Source of the DNA: Chthonobacter rhizosphaerae
Lineage (GTDB): Bacteria; Pseudomonadota; Alphaproteobacteria; Rhizobiales; Pleomorphomonadaceae
Length of the DNA stretch: 64,000 nucleotides
Reading direction: 5' to 3'
Assembly: GCF_013839525.1 (NCBI RefSeq)
Contig: NZ_JACDIS010000014.1
Location: forward strand, 1 to 64,000
The notes under the pieces were generated by a model. That model saw nothing but the letters and a program-made list of their open reading frames with translations. It did no database searches and was not told the origin of the DNA. The position numbers were made by a program, and so were the translations under genes. This document shows, one piece after another, positions 43,531 to 54,366 of the stretch. Positions within the stretch are counted from its first letter, which is position 1; every line of letters begins with the position of its first letter.

Positions 43531-45328
43531 CAATCGCAACATGATCCTGGCGGTGGTGCTCTCGGCCATCGTCCTCCTCGGCTGGCAGTACTTCATCGCC
43601 GGCCCGCAGCTGGAGAAGGCCAGGATCGCCCAGGAGGCCCGCCAGGCCGAACAGGCGGCGCAGCAGCCGCCGGCCACCGGCACGGACCCCGCGGGCTCGC
43701 CGTCCACCGTCGCGCCCGGTGGCGCCGCGGGCGGCCGGGCCACCTTCGCCACGCGGGCCGAGGCGATCGCCGCCACGCCGCGCGTTCCCATCGACACGCC
43801 GGAACTGTTCGGCACCGTCAACCTGAAGGGCGGCCGCATCGACGACGTCAGCCTGAAGGGCTACCGGGTCAGCGTCGACCGCGACAGCGCCAACGTCACC
43901 CTCCTGTCGCCGGCCGGCACGGCGGACGCCTATTTCGCCGAGTTCGGCTTCGTCGCCGCCGCCGGCGACACCACGCCCGTCCCGAACGCCGAAACGGTCT
44001 GGACCGCGCCCGCCGGCGCCACCCTGACGCCGCAGACGCCGCTCGTCCTCACCTACGACAACGGCCAGGGCCTCGTCTTCCAGCGCACCCTGTCCGTTGA
44101 CGAGCACGCCATGTTCACGGTGCGCGACGAGGTGCGCAACACCGGCTCGGGCGCCGCCACGCTCTATCCCTACGGCTTCGTGATGCGGCACGGCACGCCG
44201 CAGACCTCCGGCAACTACATCCTCCACGAGGGCCTCATCGGCGTCCTCGGCGAGGAGGGGCTCCAGGAGGTCCACTATTCGGACCTCGCCGAGGAGGGCG
44301 CCCTCAAGCCGCCGGCGGTCAAGGACGGCTGGCTCGGCATCACCGACAAGTACTGGGCGACCGCCCTCATCCCGGCCGGCGAGGCGGGCTTCCAGCCGCG
44401 CTTCCTGCACACCCGGGCCGGCGCCATGGACGCCTATCAGGCCGACTACCTGCGCGACCCGCTGGTGGTGGCGGCCGGCCAGAGCGCGGCGACGGACACG
44501 CGCCTGTTCGCCGGCGCCAAGCAGGTCAAGCGCATCGACGCCTACGAGGCCGAGCTCGGCATCCGCAACTTCGACCTGATGATCGACTGGGGTTGGTTCT
44601 ACTTCCTGACCAAGCCCATGTTCTACCTCATCGACACCCTGTTCATGCTGGTCGGCAACTTCGGCGTCGCCATCCTGGCCGTCACCGTCATCATCAAGGG
44701 CCTCTTCTTCCCGCTCGCGAACAAGTCCTACGTGTCGATGAGCAACATGAAGAAGATCCAGCCGGAGATGCTGGAACTGCGCGAGCGGTTCAAAGACGAC
44801 AAGATGAAGCAGCAGCAGGCCATGATGGAGCTCTACAAGCGGGAGAAGATCAACCCGCTCGCGGGCTGCCTGCCCATCCTGGTCCAGATCCCGGTGTTCT
44901 TCGCGCTCTACAAGGTGCTGTTCGTCACCATCGAGATGCGGCACGCGCCCTTCTTCGGCTGGATCCACGACCTCAGCGCCCCGGACCCGACCTCGCTGTT
45001 CAACCTGTTCGGCCTCATCCCGTGGGATCCGCCGCATATCCTGATGATCGGCGTGTGGCCCATCATCATGGGCATCACCATGTTCGTCCAGATGAAGCTG
45101 AACCCGACGCCGCCGGATCCGGCCCAGGCCGCGGTGTTCACCTGGATGCCGCTCATCTTCACCTTCATGCTGGCGTCCTTCCCGGCCGGTCTCGTCATCT
45201 ACTGGGCGTGGAACAACACCCTTTCGGTGGCGCAGCAGTCCTTCATCATGCACCGCCAGGGCGTGAAGATCGAACTGTGGGACAACATCAAGTCCACCTT
45301 CTCGCGCAAGAAACCGGCGAGCGGGTGA
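43523..45328 (+). CDS. yidC: membrane protein insertase YidC
   Basis: A 601-residue YidC/Oxa1-family insertase that inserts and folds inner-membrane proteins with or without SecYEG. The first helix is [19 protein letters not shown], then a Pro/Ala/Gln-rich linker and a large periplasmic beta domain. The conserved core begins [16 protein letters not shown], with [34 protein letters not shown] and [14 protein letters not shown]-type helices. The start overlaps rnpA by eight bases. Typical alphaproteobacterial length. The yihA gene follows after four bases. Confidence 0.97.
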   Translation: MGDNRNMILAVVLSAIVLLGWQYFIAGPQLEKARIAQEARQAEQAAQQPPATGTDPAGSPSTVAPGGAAGGRATFATRAEAIAATPRVPIDTPELFGTVNLKGGRIDDVSLKGYRVSVDRDSANVTLLSPAGTADAYFAEFGFVAAAGDTTPVPNAETVWTAPAGATLTPQTPLVLTYDNGQGLVFQRTLSVDEHAMFTVRDEVRNTGSGAATLYPYGFVMRHGTPQTSGNYILHEGLIGVLGEEGLQEVHYSDLAEEGALKPPAVKDGWLGITDKYWATALIPAGEAGFQPRFLHTRAGAMDAYQADYLRDPLVVAAGQSAATDTRLFAGAKQVKRIDAYEAELGIRNFDLMIDWGWFYFLTKPMFYLIDTLFMLVGNFGVAILAVTVIIKGLFFPLANKSYVSMSNMKKIQPEMLELRERFKDDKMKQQQAMMELYKREKINPLAGCLPILVQIPVFFALYKVLFVTIEMRHAPFFGWIHDLSAPDPTSLFNLFGLIPWDPPHILMIGVWPIIMGITMFVQMKLNPTPPDPAQAAVFTWMPLIFTFMLASFPAGLVIYWAWNNTLSVAQQSFIMHRQGVKIELWDNIKSTFSRKKPASG

Positions 45329-45332
45329 GCCC

Positions 45333-46001
45333 GTGACCGATCCCGCATCCCCGCCATCCGGGCCCGTCGACGCGGCCGAGCGGCGGGAGGCGATCCGCCT
45401 CCTGTTCGCCCGGCCGTGGCGCTTCGTGCGCGGCATGGCGACGGTTGCCGACCTGCCGTTCGCGACCGGCGGCCTGGAGGTCGCCTTCGCGGGCCGCTCC
45501 AACGTCGGCAAGTCCAGCCTGATCAACGCCCTCACGGGCCAGGGCGGCCTCGCCCGCACGTCCAACACGCCCGGCCGCACCCAGGAGCTGAACCTGTTCG
45601 TGCCCGAGCGCGACGCCGGCATCGCCCTCGTGGACATGCCGGGCTACGGCTACGCCGAGGCCCCCAAGGACAAGGTGGACGTCTGGAACGAGCTGATCCG
45701 CGCCTATCTGCGCGGCCGCCCGAACCTTCGCCGTGTCTACGTGCTGATCGACGCCCGCCACGGCATCAAGAAGAACGACGAGGAGGTCATGACCGTCCTC
45801 GACAAGGCGGCCGTCTCCTACCAGGTGGTCCTCACCAAGATCGACAAGATCAAGCCGGCGGGCGTCGACAAGCTCCTCGCCGACACCGCCGAGAAGATCC
45901 GCAAGCGCCCCGCCGCCTACCCGCAGGTGATCGCCACCTCCAGCGAGAAGGGCGCCGGCCTCGACGACCTCCGCGCCGCCATCGCCGCCATCCTGGACTG
46001 A
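45333..46001 (+). CDS. yihA: ribosome biogenesis GTP-binding protein YihA/YsxC (EngB)
   Basis: A 222-residue P-loop GTPase needed for assembly of the large ribosomal subunit. [14 protein letters not shown] is G1, [12 protein letters not shown] holds G2, [14 protein letters not shown] is G3 and LTKIDKIK is G4. It uses a GTG start four bases after yidC, consistent with coupling. Downstream lies a 460-base gap with repeats before argB. Confidence 0.96.
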   Translation: MTDPASPPSGPVDAAERREAIRLLFARPWRFVRGMATVADLPFATGGLEVAFAGRSNVGKSSLINALTGQGGLARTSNTPGRTQELNLFVPERDAGIALVDMPGYGYAEAPKDKVDVWNELIRAYLRGRPNLRRVYVLIDARHGIKKNDEEVMTVLDKAAVSYQVVLTKIDKIKPAGVDKLLADTAEKIRKRPAAYPQVIATSSEKGAGLDDLRAAIAAILD

Positions 46002-46047
46002 GCCGCCCCGACCCGCTGCCATCCGTCCCTGTTTGCGGCCGCCTCTT

Positions 46048-46110
46048 ATCCTTCCCCTCAGGGGAAGGTGGCCGGCGAAGCCGGCCGGAAGGGGTCGTCT
46101 TCCCCGCCCG
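46048..46110. repeat. REP-like palindromic element, copy 1
   Basis: A 63-base element made of two hairpins: CCTTCCCC-TCA-GGGGAAGG, then GGCCGGC-GAA-GCCGGCC, followed by GGAAGGGGTCGTCTTCC. It recurs identically at 46282-46344, and a diverged version lies at 50658. It sits just after yihA and may act as a transcript-end structure; such dispersed intergenic palindromes are common in high-GC alphaproteobacteria. The rest of the 46002-46465 gap is GC-rich and holds no gene that I can support. Confidence 0.8.
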
Positions 46111-46281
46111 CGCCCGTCCCCGCGCCCTCGACCCGTCCCCCTGACCCCGCATCCTCTCCGCGCTCGGCCTCGTCCAAAACGCGCCCACGCCCACGGACAA
46201 AGACGACCCCTCCCAACCCTCCCCTGAGGGGAGGCATCGCCGCGAGGATCCGGCGCGACATCTCCCGGATGGACCGCCCCC

Positions 46282-46344
46282 ATCCTTCCCCTCAGGGGAA
46301 GGTGGCCGGCGAAGCCGGCCGGAAGGGGTCGTCTTCCCCGCCCG
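46282..46344. repeat. REP-like palindromic element, copy 2
   Basis: Identical over 63 bases to the element at 46048 and in the same orientation, 234 bases apart. Between them, CCTCCCCTGAGGGGAGG near 46214 is a related palindrome. Identity of two copies so close suggests recent local duplication or gene conversion. Confidence 0.8.
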
Positions 46345-46465
46345 TTCGAAACGCCCGGCCGACCGCGGCCCGCGCTCCCCGCCCGCACGCCCTTCCTTGA
46401 GGCCCGGCCCGGTTTCGGCTATACGCCACGCCCAACCGTCCCCGAACCTGCAAGGCGCCCGTCCC

Positions 46466-47383
46466 ATGTCCATCACCGGCGAGCTGGAATCCGCGCTCAG
46501 CGAGGAGGCCATGGTCTCCCGCGCCCGCATCATCTCCGAGGCGCTGCCCTACATGCAGCGCTACGACGACAAGACGATCGTGGTGAAGTACGGCGGCCAC
46601 GCCATGGGCGACGAGGCCCTGTCGCGCGCCTTCGCCCGCGACATCGTGCTTCTCAAGCAGTCGGGCATGAAGCCCATCGTGGTGCACGGCGGCGGGCCGC
46701 AGATCGGCGCCATGCTGGAGAAGCTCGGCATCAAGTCGGAGTTCAAGGCGGGCCTGCGCGTCACCGACAAGGCGACCGTGGAGATCGTCGAGATGGTCCT
46801 CGCCGGGTCCATCAACAAGTCGATCGTCGCCGCCATCAACGCCGAGGGCGGCCGGGCCATCGGCCTCTGCGGCAAGGACGGCAACATGGTGGTCGCCGAG
46901 AAGGCCACCCGCACCATGCGCGACCCGGACAGCAACATCGAGAAGGTTCTGGACCTCGGCTTCGTGGGCGAGCCGAAGACCGTCAATCCGGCGGTCCTCA
47001 ACATGGTCGTCCAGGACGAGCTGATCCCGGTCATCGCGCCGGTCGCCCCCGGCGAGGACGGCGAGACCTACAATGTCAACGCCGACACCTTCGCGGGTGC
47101 CATCGCGGGCGCCCTCGGGGCCACGCGCCTCCTCTTCCTCACCGACGTGCCGGGCGTGCTCGACCGCCAGGGCCGCCTCATCAAGGAGCTGTCGGTCGCC
47201 GACGCCCGGGCCCTGATCGCCGACGGCACCATCTCCGGCGGCATGATCCCGAAGGTGGAGACCTGCATCGACGCCCTCGGCCGCGGTGTCGACGGGGTGG
47301 TGATCGTCAACGGCAAGACGCCCCACTCGGTGCTCCTGGAGATCTTCACCGAGACAGGCGCCGGCACGCTCATCACCCGCTGA
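46466..47383 (+). CDS. argB: acetylglutamate kinase
   Basis: A 305-residue amino-acid kinase that phosphorylates N-acetylglutamate in arginine synthesis. Signature blocks are [60 protein letters not shown] and [16 protein letters not shown] start at [13 protein letters not shown] (46466); the frame is open 23 more codons but the family starts here. The HAD nucleotidase gene follows after about 120 bases. Confidence 0.97.
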   Translation: MSITGELESALSEEAMVSRARIISEALPYMQRYDDKTIVVKYGGHAMGDEALSRAFARDIVLLKQSGMKPIVVHGGGPQIGAMLEKLGIKSEFKAGLRVTDKATVEIVEMVLAGSINKSIVAAINAEGGRAIGLCGKDGNMVVAEKATRTMRDPDSNIEKVLDLGFVGEPKTVNPAVLNMVVQDELIPVIAPVAPGEDGETYNVNADTFAGAIAGALGATRLLFLTDVPGVLDRQGRLIKELSVADARALIADGTISGGMIPKVETCIDALGRGVDGVVIVNGKTPHSVLLEIFTETGAGTLITR

Positions 47384-47502
47384 GCCGGCTCGTCCCAACC
47401 GGGTCCGCCCGTCGCCGTTCGGCGCGATCGGGCGGCCGTGATTTCCTTTGTTCACCTTCGTGCCTATATACTCGTCTCCCGAAGGCGAACGAGGATGCCC
47501 TT

Positions 47503-48261
47503 TTGACCGTCGCGCCCGCCCGTCCGAATGCCCCCTCCCGCGAGGGACGCCACGCCCACGTCAACGATCTGCGCACCTTCAAGGGCGTCGAGGCCTGGGT
47601 GTTCGATCTCGACAACACGCTCTATCCGGCGCACAGCAACCTGTTCGCCCAGGTGGACGAGCGCATCCGCGACTATGTGGCCAAGCTCCTCGACATCCCG
47701 CCCGAGGCGGCCAACAAGGTCCAGAAGGACTATTACCAGCGCTACGGCACCACGCTCCGCGGCCTGATGCAGGAGCGCGGCATCCAGCCGGACGATTTCC
47801 TGGACTACGTGCACGACATCGACCACTCGGTGCTCGCGCCCGATCCGGAGCTCGGCGCCGCCCTGGAGCGCCTGCCCGGCCGCAAGTTCATCTTCACCAA
47901 CGGGTCCCGCACCCACGCGGAGAAGACCGCCGCCCGGCTCGGCGTCGACCACCACTTCGACGACATCTTCGACATCGTCTCCGCCGGCCTGCTGCCGAAG
48001 CCGAACCGGGAGGCCTACGACCTCTTCGTGAAGCAGACCGGCGTCTCGCCGGCCCGTGCCGCCATGTTCGAGGATCTCGCCCGCAACCTCGCCGTCCCGC
48101 ACGCCCTCGGCATGCGCACCGTCCTCGTCGTGCCCCAGGGCACCCGCGAGGTCTTCCGCGAGGCCTGGGAGCTGGAGGGCGACGCGGAGCCCCACGTGGA
48201 GTTCGTCACCGACGACCTGACCGGCTTCGTCACCGCGGTCGCCGGCGCCGTCAAGGCCTGA
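47503..48261 (+). CDS. HAD-family pyrimidine 5'-nucleotidase
   Basis: A 252-residue HAD hydrolase of the pyrimidine 5'-nucleotidase (YjjG/SDT1-like) group. VEAWVFDLDNTLYPAHSN holds the catalytic Asp pair, FIFTNGSRTHAEK is motif II, the Lys of motif III lies in GLLPKPNREAY, and MFEDLARNLAVPHALGM is motif IV. It dephosphorylates nucleoside monophosphates or similar. The start appears to be TTG at 47503, eight bases after GAGGA; the ATG nearby is in a frame that stops at once. Position between argB and dapD is typical for this order. Confidence 0.88.
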   Translation: MTVAPARPNAPSREGRHAHVNDLRTFKGVEAWVFDLDNTLYPAHSNLFAQVDERIRDYVAKLLDIPPEAANKVQKDYYQRYGTTLRGLMQERGIQPDDFLDYVHDIDHSVLAPDPELGAALERLPGRKFIFTNGSRTHAEKTAARLGVDHHFDDIFDIVSAGLLPKPNREAYDLFVKQTGVSPARAAMFEDLARNLAVPHALGMRTVLVVPQGTREVFREAWELEGDAEPHVEFVTDDLTGFVTAVAGAVKA

Positions 48262-48270
48262 CCGGTCCGG

Positions 48271-49392
48271 TCACGGCGGGAACGCGGCGGCGAGCTGGCC
48301 GACGAGGGCGTCCATCTGGGCGCCGTTCTTGGCGACGATGCCGTCCGCGAAGGCCTGCAGCGCCCGGAGGTTGTCCGCCCGGGCGTTGTCGATCCGCTCC
48401 ATGCTGGCGTGCGGCAGCTTGTCGTCCCAGCGGTAGTAGAAGAGCGGCTGGTGCGCCGGCCCGGCCGGCACCGTGGCGCCCTCGGTCTTGTGGATCTTCG
48501 CCTGCCGCCGGTTGAGAAGCGCGTTCAGCTGGTAGGAGGCGGTGGACGCCTGGCCGTCCATGAAGATGGAGATCAGCGGCGAGCCGCCGTCCCGCTGGAT
48601 CCACGACAGCGCCGACCAGCCCTTCGCCGACCGGTAGGTGTAGGGCTCCAGCGCGTAGCCCGTGCCGAGGCTCACCACCACCGTGTCGTCGTCCGTCTTC
48701 GGCTCCCACGCCGCCTTGAAGCGCAGCTTCAGCCCCTCCACGTAGCCCGCCATGGCCGGGTCGTTGGCGAACACGCCGCCGTCCACCAGCACCGGCTTGC
48801 CGGCCTTCGGGTCCGGCGCGGCCGTGCCGTCCGGCGAGGGCAGCTCCTCCAGTTCCACCGGCGGCAGGAAGGTGGGCGCCGCCGCGGTGGCGAGCGCCGC
48901 CTGCCAGACCCGGGCGTCGATCTCGCCCGGCGTCACGTTGGAGAGGAAGCGCGCCCGCCGGTGCAGGATGTCGTAGGTCGTCAGCACCAGCCGCGTGCGC
49001 GCCGCCGACAGGCGGGTGTCGTCGCCCACCACGCTGCGGATCATCGCCTCCAGCGGCCGCGGGTTGTAGCGGTGGCTCCAGAGCAGGGTCCGCGCCTGGT
49101 CCCACCAGTCGAACAGCGGCTCGGGGAAGATGCCCGGCCCATGGGACACGTAGAGCGCCTCCAGCTCGAACGCCGTCAACGGCAGGCCGCCCCGGCCCGG
49201 GCTGGGCACCGTCAGCCCCGCCGCCAGGATGCCGCCGGTGGACGTGCCGATCACCAGGTCGAAATAGTCCGCCAGCGGCCCGGTCAGGCCGGCCCCCCGC
49301 AGCCGGCGCTCCAGCGCCGCCAGCACCCGCGCCGGGATCACCCCGCGGATGCCGCCGCCGTCGATGGAAAGAATGAAACGCGGTCGTGCCAT
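48271..49392 (-). CDS. patatin-like phospholipase
   Basis: A 373-residue patatin-fold lipid acyl hydrolase. The oxyanion hole SIDGGGIRGVIPARVLAALE is followed by GTSTGGILAAGL with the nucleophile Ser and VDGGVFANDPAM with the catalytic Asp. A C-terminal extension includes STASYQLNALLNRRQ. No signal peptide is seen. I start at MARPRFILSIDGGG (49392), since the frame upstream is only an open GC-rich extension. It is convergent with the nucleotidase gene and divergent from dapD; its partners and role are unknown. No nucleotidyltransferase of an anti-phage type lies nearby. Confidence 0.9.
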   Translation of the reverse strand: MARPRFILSIDGGGIRGVIPARVLAALERRLRGAGLTGPLADYFDLVIGTSTGGILAAGLTVPSPGRGGLPLTAFELEALYVSHGPGIFPEPLFDWWDQARTLLWSHRYNPRPLEAMIRSVVGDDTRLSAARTRLVLTTYDILHRRARFLSNVTPGEIDARVWQAALATAAAPTFLPPVELEELPSPDGTAAPDPKAGKPVLVDGGVFANDPAMAGYVEGLKLRFKAAWEPKTDDDTVVVSLGTGYALEPYTYRSAKGWSALSWIQRDGGSPLISIFMDGQASTASYQLNALLNRRQAKIHKTEGATVPAGPAHQPLFYYRWDDKLPHASMERIDNARADNLRALQAFADGIVAKNGAQMDALVGQLAAAFPP

Positions 49393-49667
49393 GGTCGCTG
49401 CCCCCTGCCTGCCCGCCCGGATCTCCGGGTCCCGGCGAGGCGCCACCATAGCACTCTCCCCGAGGGAGGGGATAACCCTGGCGCGCATCAGTCGCGCCCT
49501 GCACGCGTCTTTTCGCCGCCCGGCCCGCGTCCCTGGCCTTTCCGCCCGCCCGCAGCCGGCCCTGCCGGCCCGGCTCCCGCGCGCGCCCAACCGGCCGCGT
49601 TGCATCCCCCGCCGCTTTTCACTACGGTCCCGCCCCATTCCGTTCGGGCACCTCGGGGATCCCCGCC

Positions 49668-50531
49668 ATGACCACCAGCACCGCCGCCGCCACCTACGCC
49701 GATCTCGCCGCCACCCTGGAGGCCGCCTGGGAGGACCGGGCCAACGTCTCCTTCGCCACCAAGGGTCCCGTCCGCGAGGCGGTGGAGGAGGCGCTCTCGC
49801 TCCTCGACGGCGGCAAGGCGCGGGTGGCCGAGAAGGTGGGCGAGACCTGGGTGGTCAACCAGTTCCTCAAGAAGGCGGTTCTCCTCTCCTTCCGTCTGAA
49901 CGACATGACGGTGATCCCGGGCGGCCCCGGCGGCGCCACCTGGTGGGACAAGGTGCCGTCGAAGTTCGAGGGCTGGGGCGAGCCCCAGTTCCGCGAGGCC
50001 GCCTTCCGGGCCGTCCCGGGCGCCATCGTGCGCCGCTCCGCCTACATCGCCCCCGGCGTCGTCCTGATGCCGTCCTTCGTGAACCTCGGCGCCTACGTGG
50101 ACAGCGGCACCATGGTGGACACCTGGGTGACCGTCGGGTCCTGCGCCCAGATCGGCAGGAACGTGCACCTGTCCGGCGGCGTCGGCATCGGCGGCGTCCT
50201 GGAGCCCATGCAGGCCGGCCCCACCATCATCGAGGACGACTGCTTCATAGGCGCCCGGTCCGAGGTGGTGGAAGGCGTCGTGGTGGGCCGCGGCTCGGTC
50301 CTCTCCATGGGCGTCTACATCGGCGCCTCCACGAAGATCGTCGACCGCGCCACCGGCGAGGTCTTCGTCGGCCGCGTGCCGCCCTATTCGGTGGTGGTCT
50401 CCGGCACCCTTCCGGGCAAGCCGCTCCCCGGCGGCGAACCCGGCCCGGGCCTCTACTGCGCCGTCATCGTCAAGCGCGTCGACGAGCAGACCCGCTCCAA
50501 GACCTCGATCAACGAGCTCCTGCGGGATTGA
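49668..50531 (+). CDS. dapD: 2,3,4,5-tetrahydropyridine-2,6-dicarboxylate N-succinyltransferase
   Basis: A 287-residue left-handed beta-helix enzyme of the succinylase branch of lysine and diaminopimelate synthesis. The hexapeptide repeats run through [38 protein letters not shown] and [20 protein letters not shown]. The C-terminus ends [13 protein letters not shown]. dapE follows after 370 bases, so uptake of the same pathway is conserved here although with a separate leader. Confidence 0.97.
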   Translation: MTTSTAAATYADLAATLEAAWEDRANVSFATKGPVREAVEEALSLLDGGKARVAEKVGETWVVNQFLKKAVLLSFRLNDMTVIPGGPGGATWWDKVPSKFEGWGEPQFREAAFRAVPGAIVRRSAYIAPGVVLMPSFVNLGAYVDSGTMVDTWVTVGSCAQIGRNVHLSGGVGIGGVLEPMQAGPTIIEDDCFIGARSEVVEGVVVGRGSVLSMGVYIGASTKIVDRATGEVFVGRVPPYSVVVSGTLPGKPLPGGEPGPGLYCAVIVKRVDEQTRSKTSINELLRD

Positions 50532-50657
50532 CCGGAGGGGCGGCCGGCCAAGGCGCCACCCTCGCCGGCGCCGTCCCTCCACCGCCATGGCGCCCGTCAG
50601 GCGCACCGCTCACGCCTGGACCGGCGGCAGGTCTCGCTCCAAGACCAGCCGCCCGTC

Positions 50658-50710
50658 ATCCTTCCCCTCAGGGGAAGGTGGCGCGAAGCGCCGGAGGTTG
50701 TCTTCGGGCG
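50658..50710. repeat. REP-like palindromic element, diverged copy 3
   Basis: Starts exactly like the elements at 46048 and 46282 (ATCCTTCCCCTCAGGGGAAG), but the second hairpin is GGCGC-GAA-GCGCC and the tail differs. It lies in the 373-base dapD-dapE gap, which holds no additional gene I can support; further GC-rich palindromic text follows to about 50820. Confidence 0.7.
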
Positions 50711-50904
50711 GAGGCTCGCCGCCAACCGAAGGCAGCCAACCTCCCACCAGAAAACGAATGGCGCCTTCGGACGACGACAGGCCTTCGCCCGTCGCGCCGC
50801 CCGGCACCTTCACCTGACAGGAACGCCGAGGCCCAGCCACCGCCTCGCCACTCACTCCCTCCGGCCGATTGACCCCCGCTCCGTCCGGGGGCTACACCGG
50901 GGCC

Positions 50905-52110
50905 ATGACAGCTCCCTCCGCCCCTGCCGATCCGGTCGCCATCGCGCGCGATCTTCTCCGCTGCCCGTCCGTCACGCCGGCCGAGGGCGGCGCGCTGGCC
51001 GTCCTCGAGGCGCTGCTCGCGCCCGCCGGGTTCGAGGTTCACCGGCCGGTGTTCTCCGCCCCCGGCACGCCGGACGTGGAGAACCTCTTCGCCGCCATCG
51101 GCAACGGCCCGCGCCACCTCTGCTTCGCCGGTCACACCGACGTGGTGCCGCCCGGCGACGCGGCCCGCTGGACCCACGACCCGTTCGCCGGCGTCATCGC
51201 CGACGGCGTGCTCTACGGCCGGGGCGCGGTGGACATGAAGGGCGGCGTCGCCGCCTTCGCGGCCGCGGCGCTCGATTTTGTCGCCGCCCGCGGGCCGGAC
51301 TTTCCCGGCCGCATCTCCTTCCTGATCACCGGCGACGAGGAGGGACCGGCGGTCAACGGCACGGTCAAGCTCCTGGACTGGGCCGCCGCCCGCGGCGAGC
51401 GCTTCTCCGCCTGCGTGGTCGGCGAGCCCACCAACCCGGACCGGCTCGGCGACGCCATCAAGGTCGGTCGCCGCGGCTCGCTGTCCGGCACGCTCGTGAT
51501 CCGCGGCATCCAGGGCCACGTGGCCTATCCGCACCTCGCCGACAACCCGGTCCGGGCCTTGCCGGCCTTCCTGTCCGCCCTCATGGACCCGCCGCTCGAC
51601 GCCGGCACGGACCGCTTCCAGCCGTCCAACCTGGAGGTCGCCGCCGTCGAGACCGGCAACCGCGCCTTCAACGTCATCCCGCCCGAGGTGCGGGTCAACT
51701 TCAACGTCCGCTTCAACGACCTCTGGACCCCGGAGACCCTGAAGGCGGAGATCGTCCGCCGCGCCGAAAAGGCCGCCGCCGAGACGCCGCTCCGCCGGGC
51801 CGAGGCCGGCCCGGCCCGGTACGAGCTCGCCTTCGAGACCACCGTGTCGGACGTCTTCCTCACCCATTCGCCCGACCTCGTCGACGGCCTCGCCGACGCC
51901 GTGGAGGCGGTCACCAGCCGTCGTCCGGAGCTGTCCACCGGCGGCGGCACCTCGGACGCGCGCTTCATCAAGAACCATTGCCCGGTGGTGGAGTTTGGTC
52001 TGGTCGGCCAGACCATGCACCAGGTCGACGAGCGCGTGGACACGGCCGACCTCGTCACCCTTGCCCGCATCTACCGCGTCTTCCTGGACCGATATTTCGA
52101 GGGTCACTGA
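50905..52110 (+). CDS. dapE: succinyl-diaminopimelate desuccinylase
   Basis: A 401-residue dinuclear-zinc M20 peptidase-like enzyme that hydrolyses N-succinyl-LL-diaminopimelate. [12 protein letters not shown] holds the His/Asp ligand motif, [14 protein letters not shown] the bridging Asp, [14 protein letters not shown] the general base and ligand Glu, and [13 protein letters not shown] the last His. I start at [18 protein letters not shown] (50905); a TTG 12 codons upstream is open but unlikely. A membrane protein gene follows after four bases. Confidence 0.97.
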   Translation: MTAPSAPADPVAIARDLLRCPSVTPAEGGALAVLEALLAPAGFEVHRPVFSAPGTPDVENLFAAIGNGPRHLCFAGHTDVVPPGDAARWTHDPFAGVIADGVLYGRGAVDMKGGVAAFAAAALDFVAARGPDFPGRISFLITGDEEGPAVNGTVKLLDWAAARGERFSACVVGEPTNPDRLGDAIKVGRRGSLSGTLVIRGIQGHVAYPHLADNPVRALPAFLSALMDPPLDAGTDRFQPSNLEVAAVETGNRAFNVIPPEVRVNFNVRFNDLWTPETLKAEIVRRAEKAAAETPLRRAEAGPARYELAFETTVSDVFLTHSPDLVDGLADAVEAVTSRRPELSTGGGTSDARFIKNHCPVVEFGLVGQTMHQVDERVDTADLVTLARIYRVFLDRYFEGH

Positions 52111-52114
52111 CGCC

Positions 52115-52711
52115 ATGCTGCTGACGTCGGACGAGATTTCCCGCTCCACCCATGCGGCCTGGACCCTCTTCAAGGGCGACCCGGCCGGCCTTCGCCAGCT
52201 CGACGTCTCCTTCGACGGCTTCTGGCGCTCGTTCGGGGTCATCCTCCTCCTGCTGCCCGCCCTTGGCATCCTGATCGCGTCGGAGCGGCTGTTCATCCTC
52301 GGCCACACCGCCATGACGCCGGAAACCTTCCCGGCCGGCGCCTTCCTGCTCACCCGGCTCCTCGCCGTCGGCCTCGACTGGGTGGACTATCCGCTCCTCC
52401 TCGCCCTCCTGGCCCGTCCTCTCGGCCTCACCCGGCGCTACGTGCCCCTCGTGGTGGCGCTCAACTGGGCGAGCCTCGTGGCGGTCATTCCCATCACGGC
52501 GCCGGGGCTTCTCCACGTGCTCGGCCTCGTCGGCGACGAGACGGCCTCCTTCCTCGGCCTCTTCGCCCTCGGCGTGGTGCTCCGCTACCAGTATCTGGTC
52601 ACCCGGATCGCCGTCGGCGGCCCGGTCGGCTTCTCCATCGGGCTCGTCGCGCTCGACTACGTGAGCGGCCTCGCCGTCCGCACCATCGCCACCGCCATCG
52701 GCGGCATCTGA
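52115..52711 (+). CDS. hypothetical membrane protein downstream of dapE
   Basis: A 198-residue integral membrane protein with about five hydrophobic helices: SFGVILLLLPALGILIA, FLLTRLLAVGLDWVDYPLLLAL, YVPLVVALNWASLVAVIPI, ASFLGLFALGVVLRYQYLV and VGFSIGLVALDYVSGLAV. It begins MLLTSDEISRSTHAAW, with a GAGGG in the dapE end as ribosome-binding site. I do not recognise a transporter or enzyme family. The four-base gap to dapE shows co-transcription; a link to lysine synthesis is not implied by the sequence. Confidence 0.8.
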   Translation: MLLTSDEISRSTHAAWTLFKGDPAGLRQLDVSFDGFWRSFGVILLLLPALGILIASERLFILGHTAMTPETFPAGAFLLTRLLAVGLDWVDYPLLLALLARPLGLTRRYVPLVVALNWASLVAVIPITAPGLLHVLGLVGDETASFLGLFALGVVLRYQYLVTRIAVGGPVGFSIGLVALDYVSGLAVRTIATAIGGI

Positions 52712-52752
52712 GAGGCCCCGGCGACGATCGGACGCGAACGGGGCCGGCCGCC

Positions 52753-54141
52753 TCAGCCCCGGCCGATGCTTCGGCTCGTCACCACGGCGGCGAGCGAGAA
52801 CGCCAGCGCCGCCGAGAACAGCGGCTCGGCCACGGCCCGCACCGCATCCGGCGACGCGGCGGCCCCGTAGCCGAGCCCGTTTGCCGTCAGGCCCGCCACC
52901 GCGCCGCCAAGCGCGTAGCCGGCCGAATGGAGGGTCGGCAGCAGCGCGGAGGCGCGCGCCCGGTCGCCGTCGCCCGCCCCGTCCATGATGGTCTGGCTGA
53001 GGAAGGCCCAGCTCATCCCGAAGCCGGCGCCCGCCGCCATCTGGCCGGCGAACACCAGAGCCGGCTGGTCGAGCGAGAAACCCGCCGCCACCGCCGCGAG
53101 GCCGCCGGTCTGGAACACCGGGCCGAGCCGGATCGCCGTCGCCCGCCATCGGCCGGCCGCGAGCGTCGCCACCACCAGCGCCACCGCGCTCCAGGAGAGC
53201 GCCATCACGCCGCTGAACGCGCCCGCCAGCGTCGGCCCGTAGCCCCACACGCTCTGCAGCGTCATCACCAGGTAGACCGCCACGAACGCCTGGGCCACCG
53301 GCATCAGCAGCACCATCCAGAGCCCCGGCCCCACGGGCGCGCGGCCCGTGAAGGCGTCGCGCGGGAACAGCGGCACCGCGCTCAGGCGGTCGCGCCGCAC
53401 CATCAGGGCCAGCACCGCCAGCGCGGCCGCCACCAGGGCGCCGGCCTGGAGCGCCGACGGCAGGATGCTCGCCACCGACACCAGCAGGATGCCGCAGCCG
53501 ATGCCGGTCAGCCGCACCAGCGGCACCGATCCCGCCGTCGCGTCGCCCGTCGTCTTCGGCACCACGGAGAGGACCAGCAGGATGAAGACCACCGCCATCG
53601 GCACGTTGATCAGGAAGGCCGCCCGCCAGGAGAACCATTCGGTGAGGAGCCCCGCGAGGATCGGGCCGCCGAAGGCCGCGATCGCCCACATCAGCGCCTC
53701 GGCGCCGAACACCTTCGGCATCAGCCGGGGCGGGAACAGGTCCGGGATCAGCGTGTAGCAGAGCGCCGCGATCAGGCCGTCGCCGAAACCCTGGATCGCA
53801 CGGCCCATGAGCACCGCCGGCATGCTGCCGGCGCTCGCCACCGCCACCGAGCCGACGAGGAAGACAGCCGCGCCGCCGATCAGCGCCGCCCGCGCCCCGT
53901 GCCGGATCTTCAGCACCGCGGCGGCGGCGCCGCCCACGATGGAGAAGACGAGGTGCACGGTCAGCGACCAGGAGATCAGGTCGACGCCGCCGAGGTCGCG
54001 CACGGTCGACGGGATCGCCGTGGTGACGATGAACTCGTTGAAGGCGAACAGGATCACCCCGAGGCAGAGGGTCGTCGTCGCGGCCGCGTATCGGGGGGCC
54101 ATCAGCTCGGCCCACCGGCCCGCGTCCACGTCCGCCATCAT
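52753..54141 (-). CDS. MFS transporter (drug:H+ antiporter type)
   Basis: A 462-residue major facilitator protein with roughly 14 helices. LCLGVILFAFNEFIVTTAIPS is the first helix, LMGRAIQGFGDGLIAALCY is the motif-C-like block of drug antiporters, and WFSWRAAFLINVPMAVVFILL is the usual DHA block. It is expected to export a small molecule; the substrate is unknown. I start at MMADVDAGRWAEL (54141) after GGCGGTCGG; the frame upstream is open but not family-like. Separated from betA by 225 bases, so independent of it. Confidence 0.9.
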   Translation of the reverse strand: MMADVDAGRWAELMAPRYAAATTTLCLGVILFAFNEFIVTTAIPSTVRDLGGVDLISWSLTVHLVFSIVGGAAAAVLKIRHGARAALIGGAAVFLVGSVAVASAGSMPAVLMGRAIQGFGDGLIAALCYTLIPDLFPPRLMPKVFGAEALMWAIAAFGGPILAGLLTEWFSWRAAFLINVPMAVVFILLVLSVVPKTTGDATAGSVPLVRLTGIGCGILLVSVASILPSALQAGALVAAALAVLALMVRRDRLSAVPLFPRDAFTGRAPVGPGLWMVLLMPVAQAFVAVYLVMTLQSVWGYGPTLAGAFSGVMALSWSAVALVVATLAAGRWRATAIRLGPVFQTGGLAAVAAGFSLDQPALVFAGQMAAGAGFGMSWAFLSQTIMDGAGDGDRARASALLPTLHSAGYALGGAVAGLTANGLGYGAAASPDAVRAVAEPLFSAALAFSLAAVVTSRSIGRG

Positions 54142-54366
54142 CCGACCGCCTTTCCGGTGGCGGCGCCGGAGGAGCCGGCGCCAGCCCGCCGGCGGGCCGA
54201 CGCGCGAAGGCGCGCGTCCAGGCCGGCCGGCCCTCAAGGCGTGATCGCAAGCGCTCCGCCCGTCAAGGGGGCGCGGTCCGATGCGGCTCCGGCCGGAAGC
54301 GATGCAGCGCCCGCCAGGCGGCGTGCCGCGCGGCGGGCCGAGGGGAGGGCGGCCCGCGCCGGCGGG

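Noticed and set aside
48271-49392. CBASS-type phospholipase effector (patatin)
   Set aside because: No cyclic-nucleotide synthase gene is adjacent; the neighbours are core metabolic genes.
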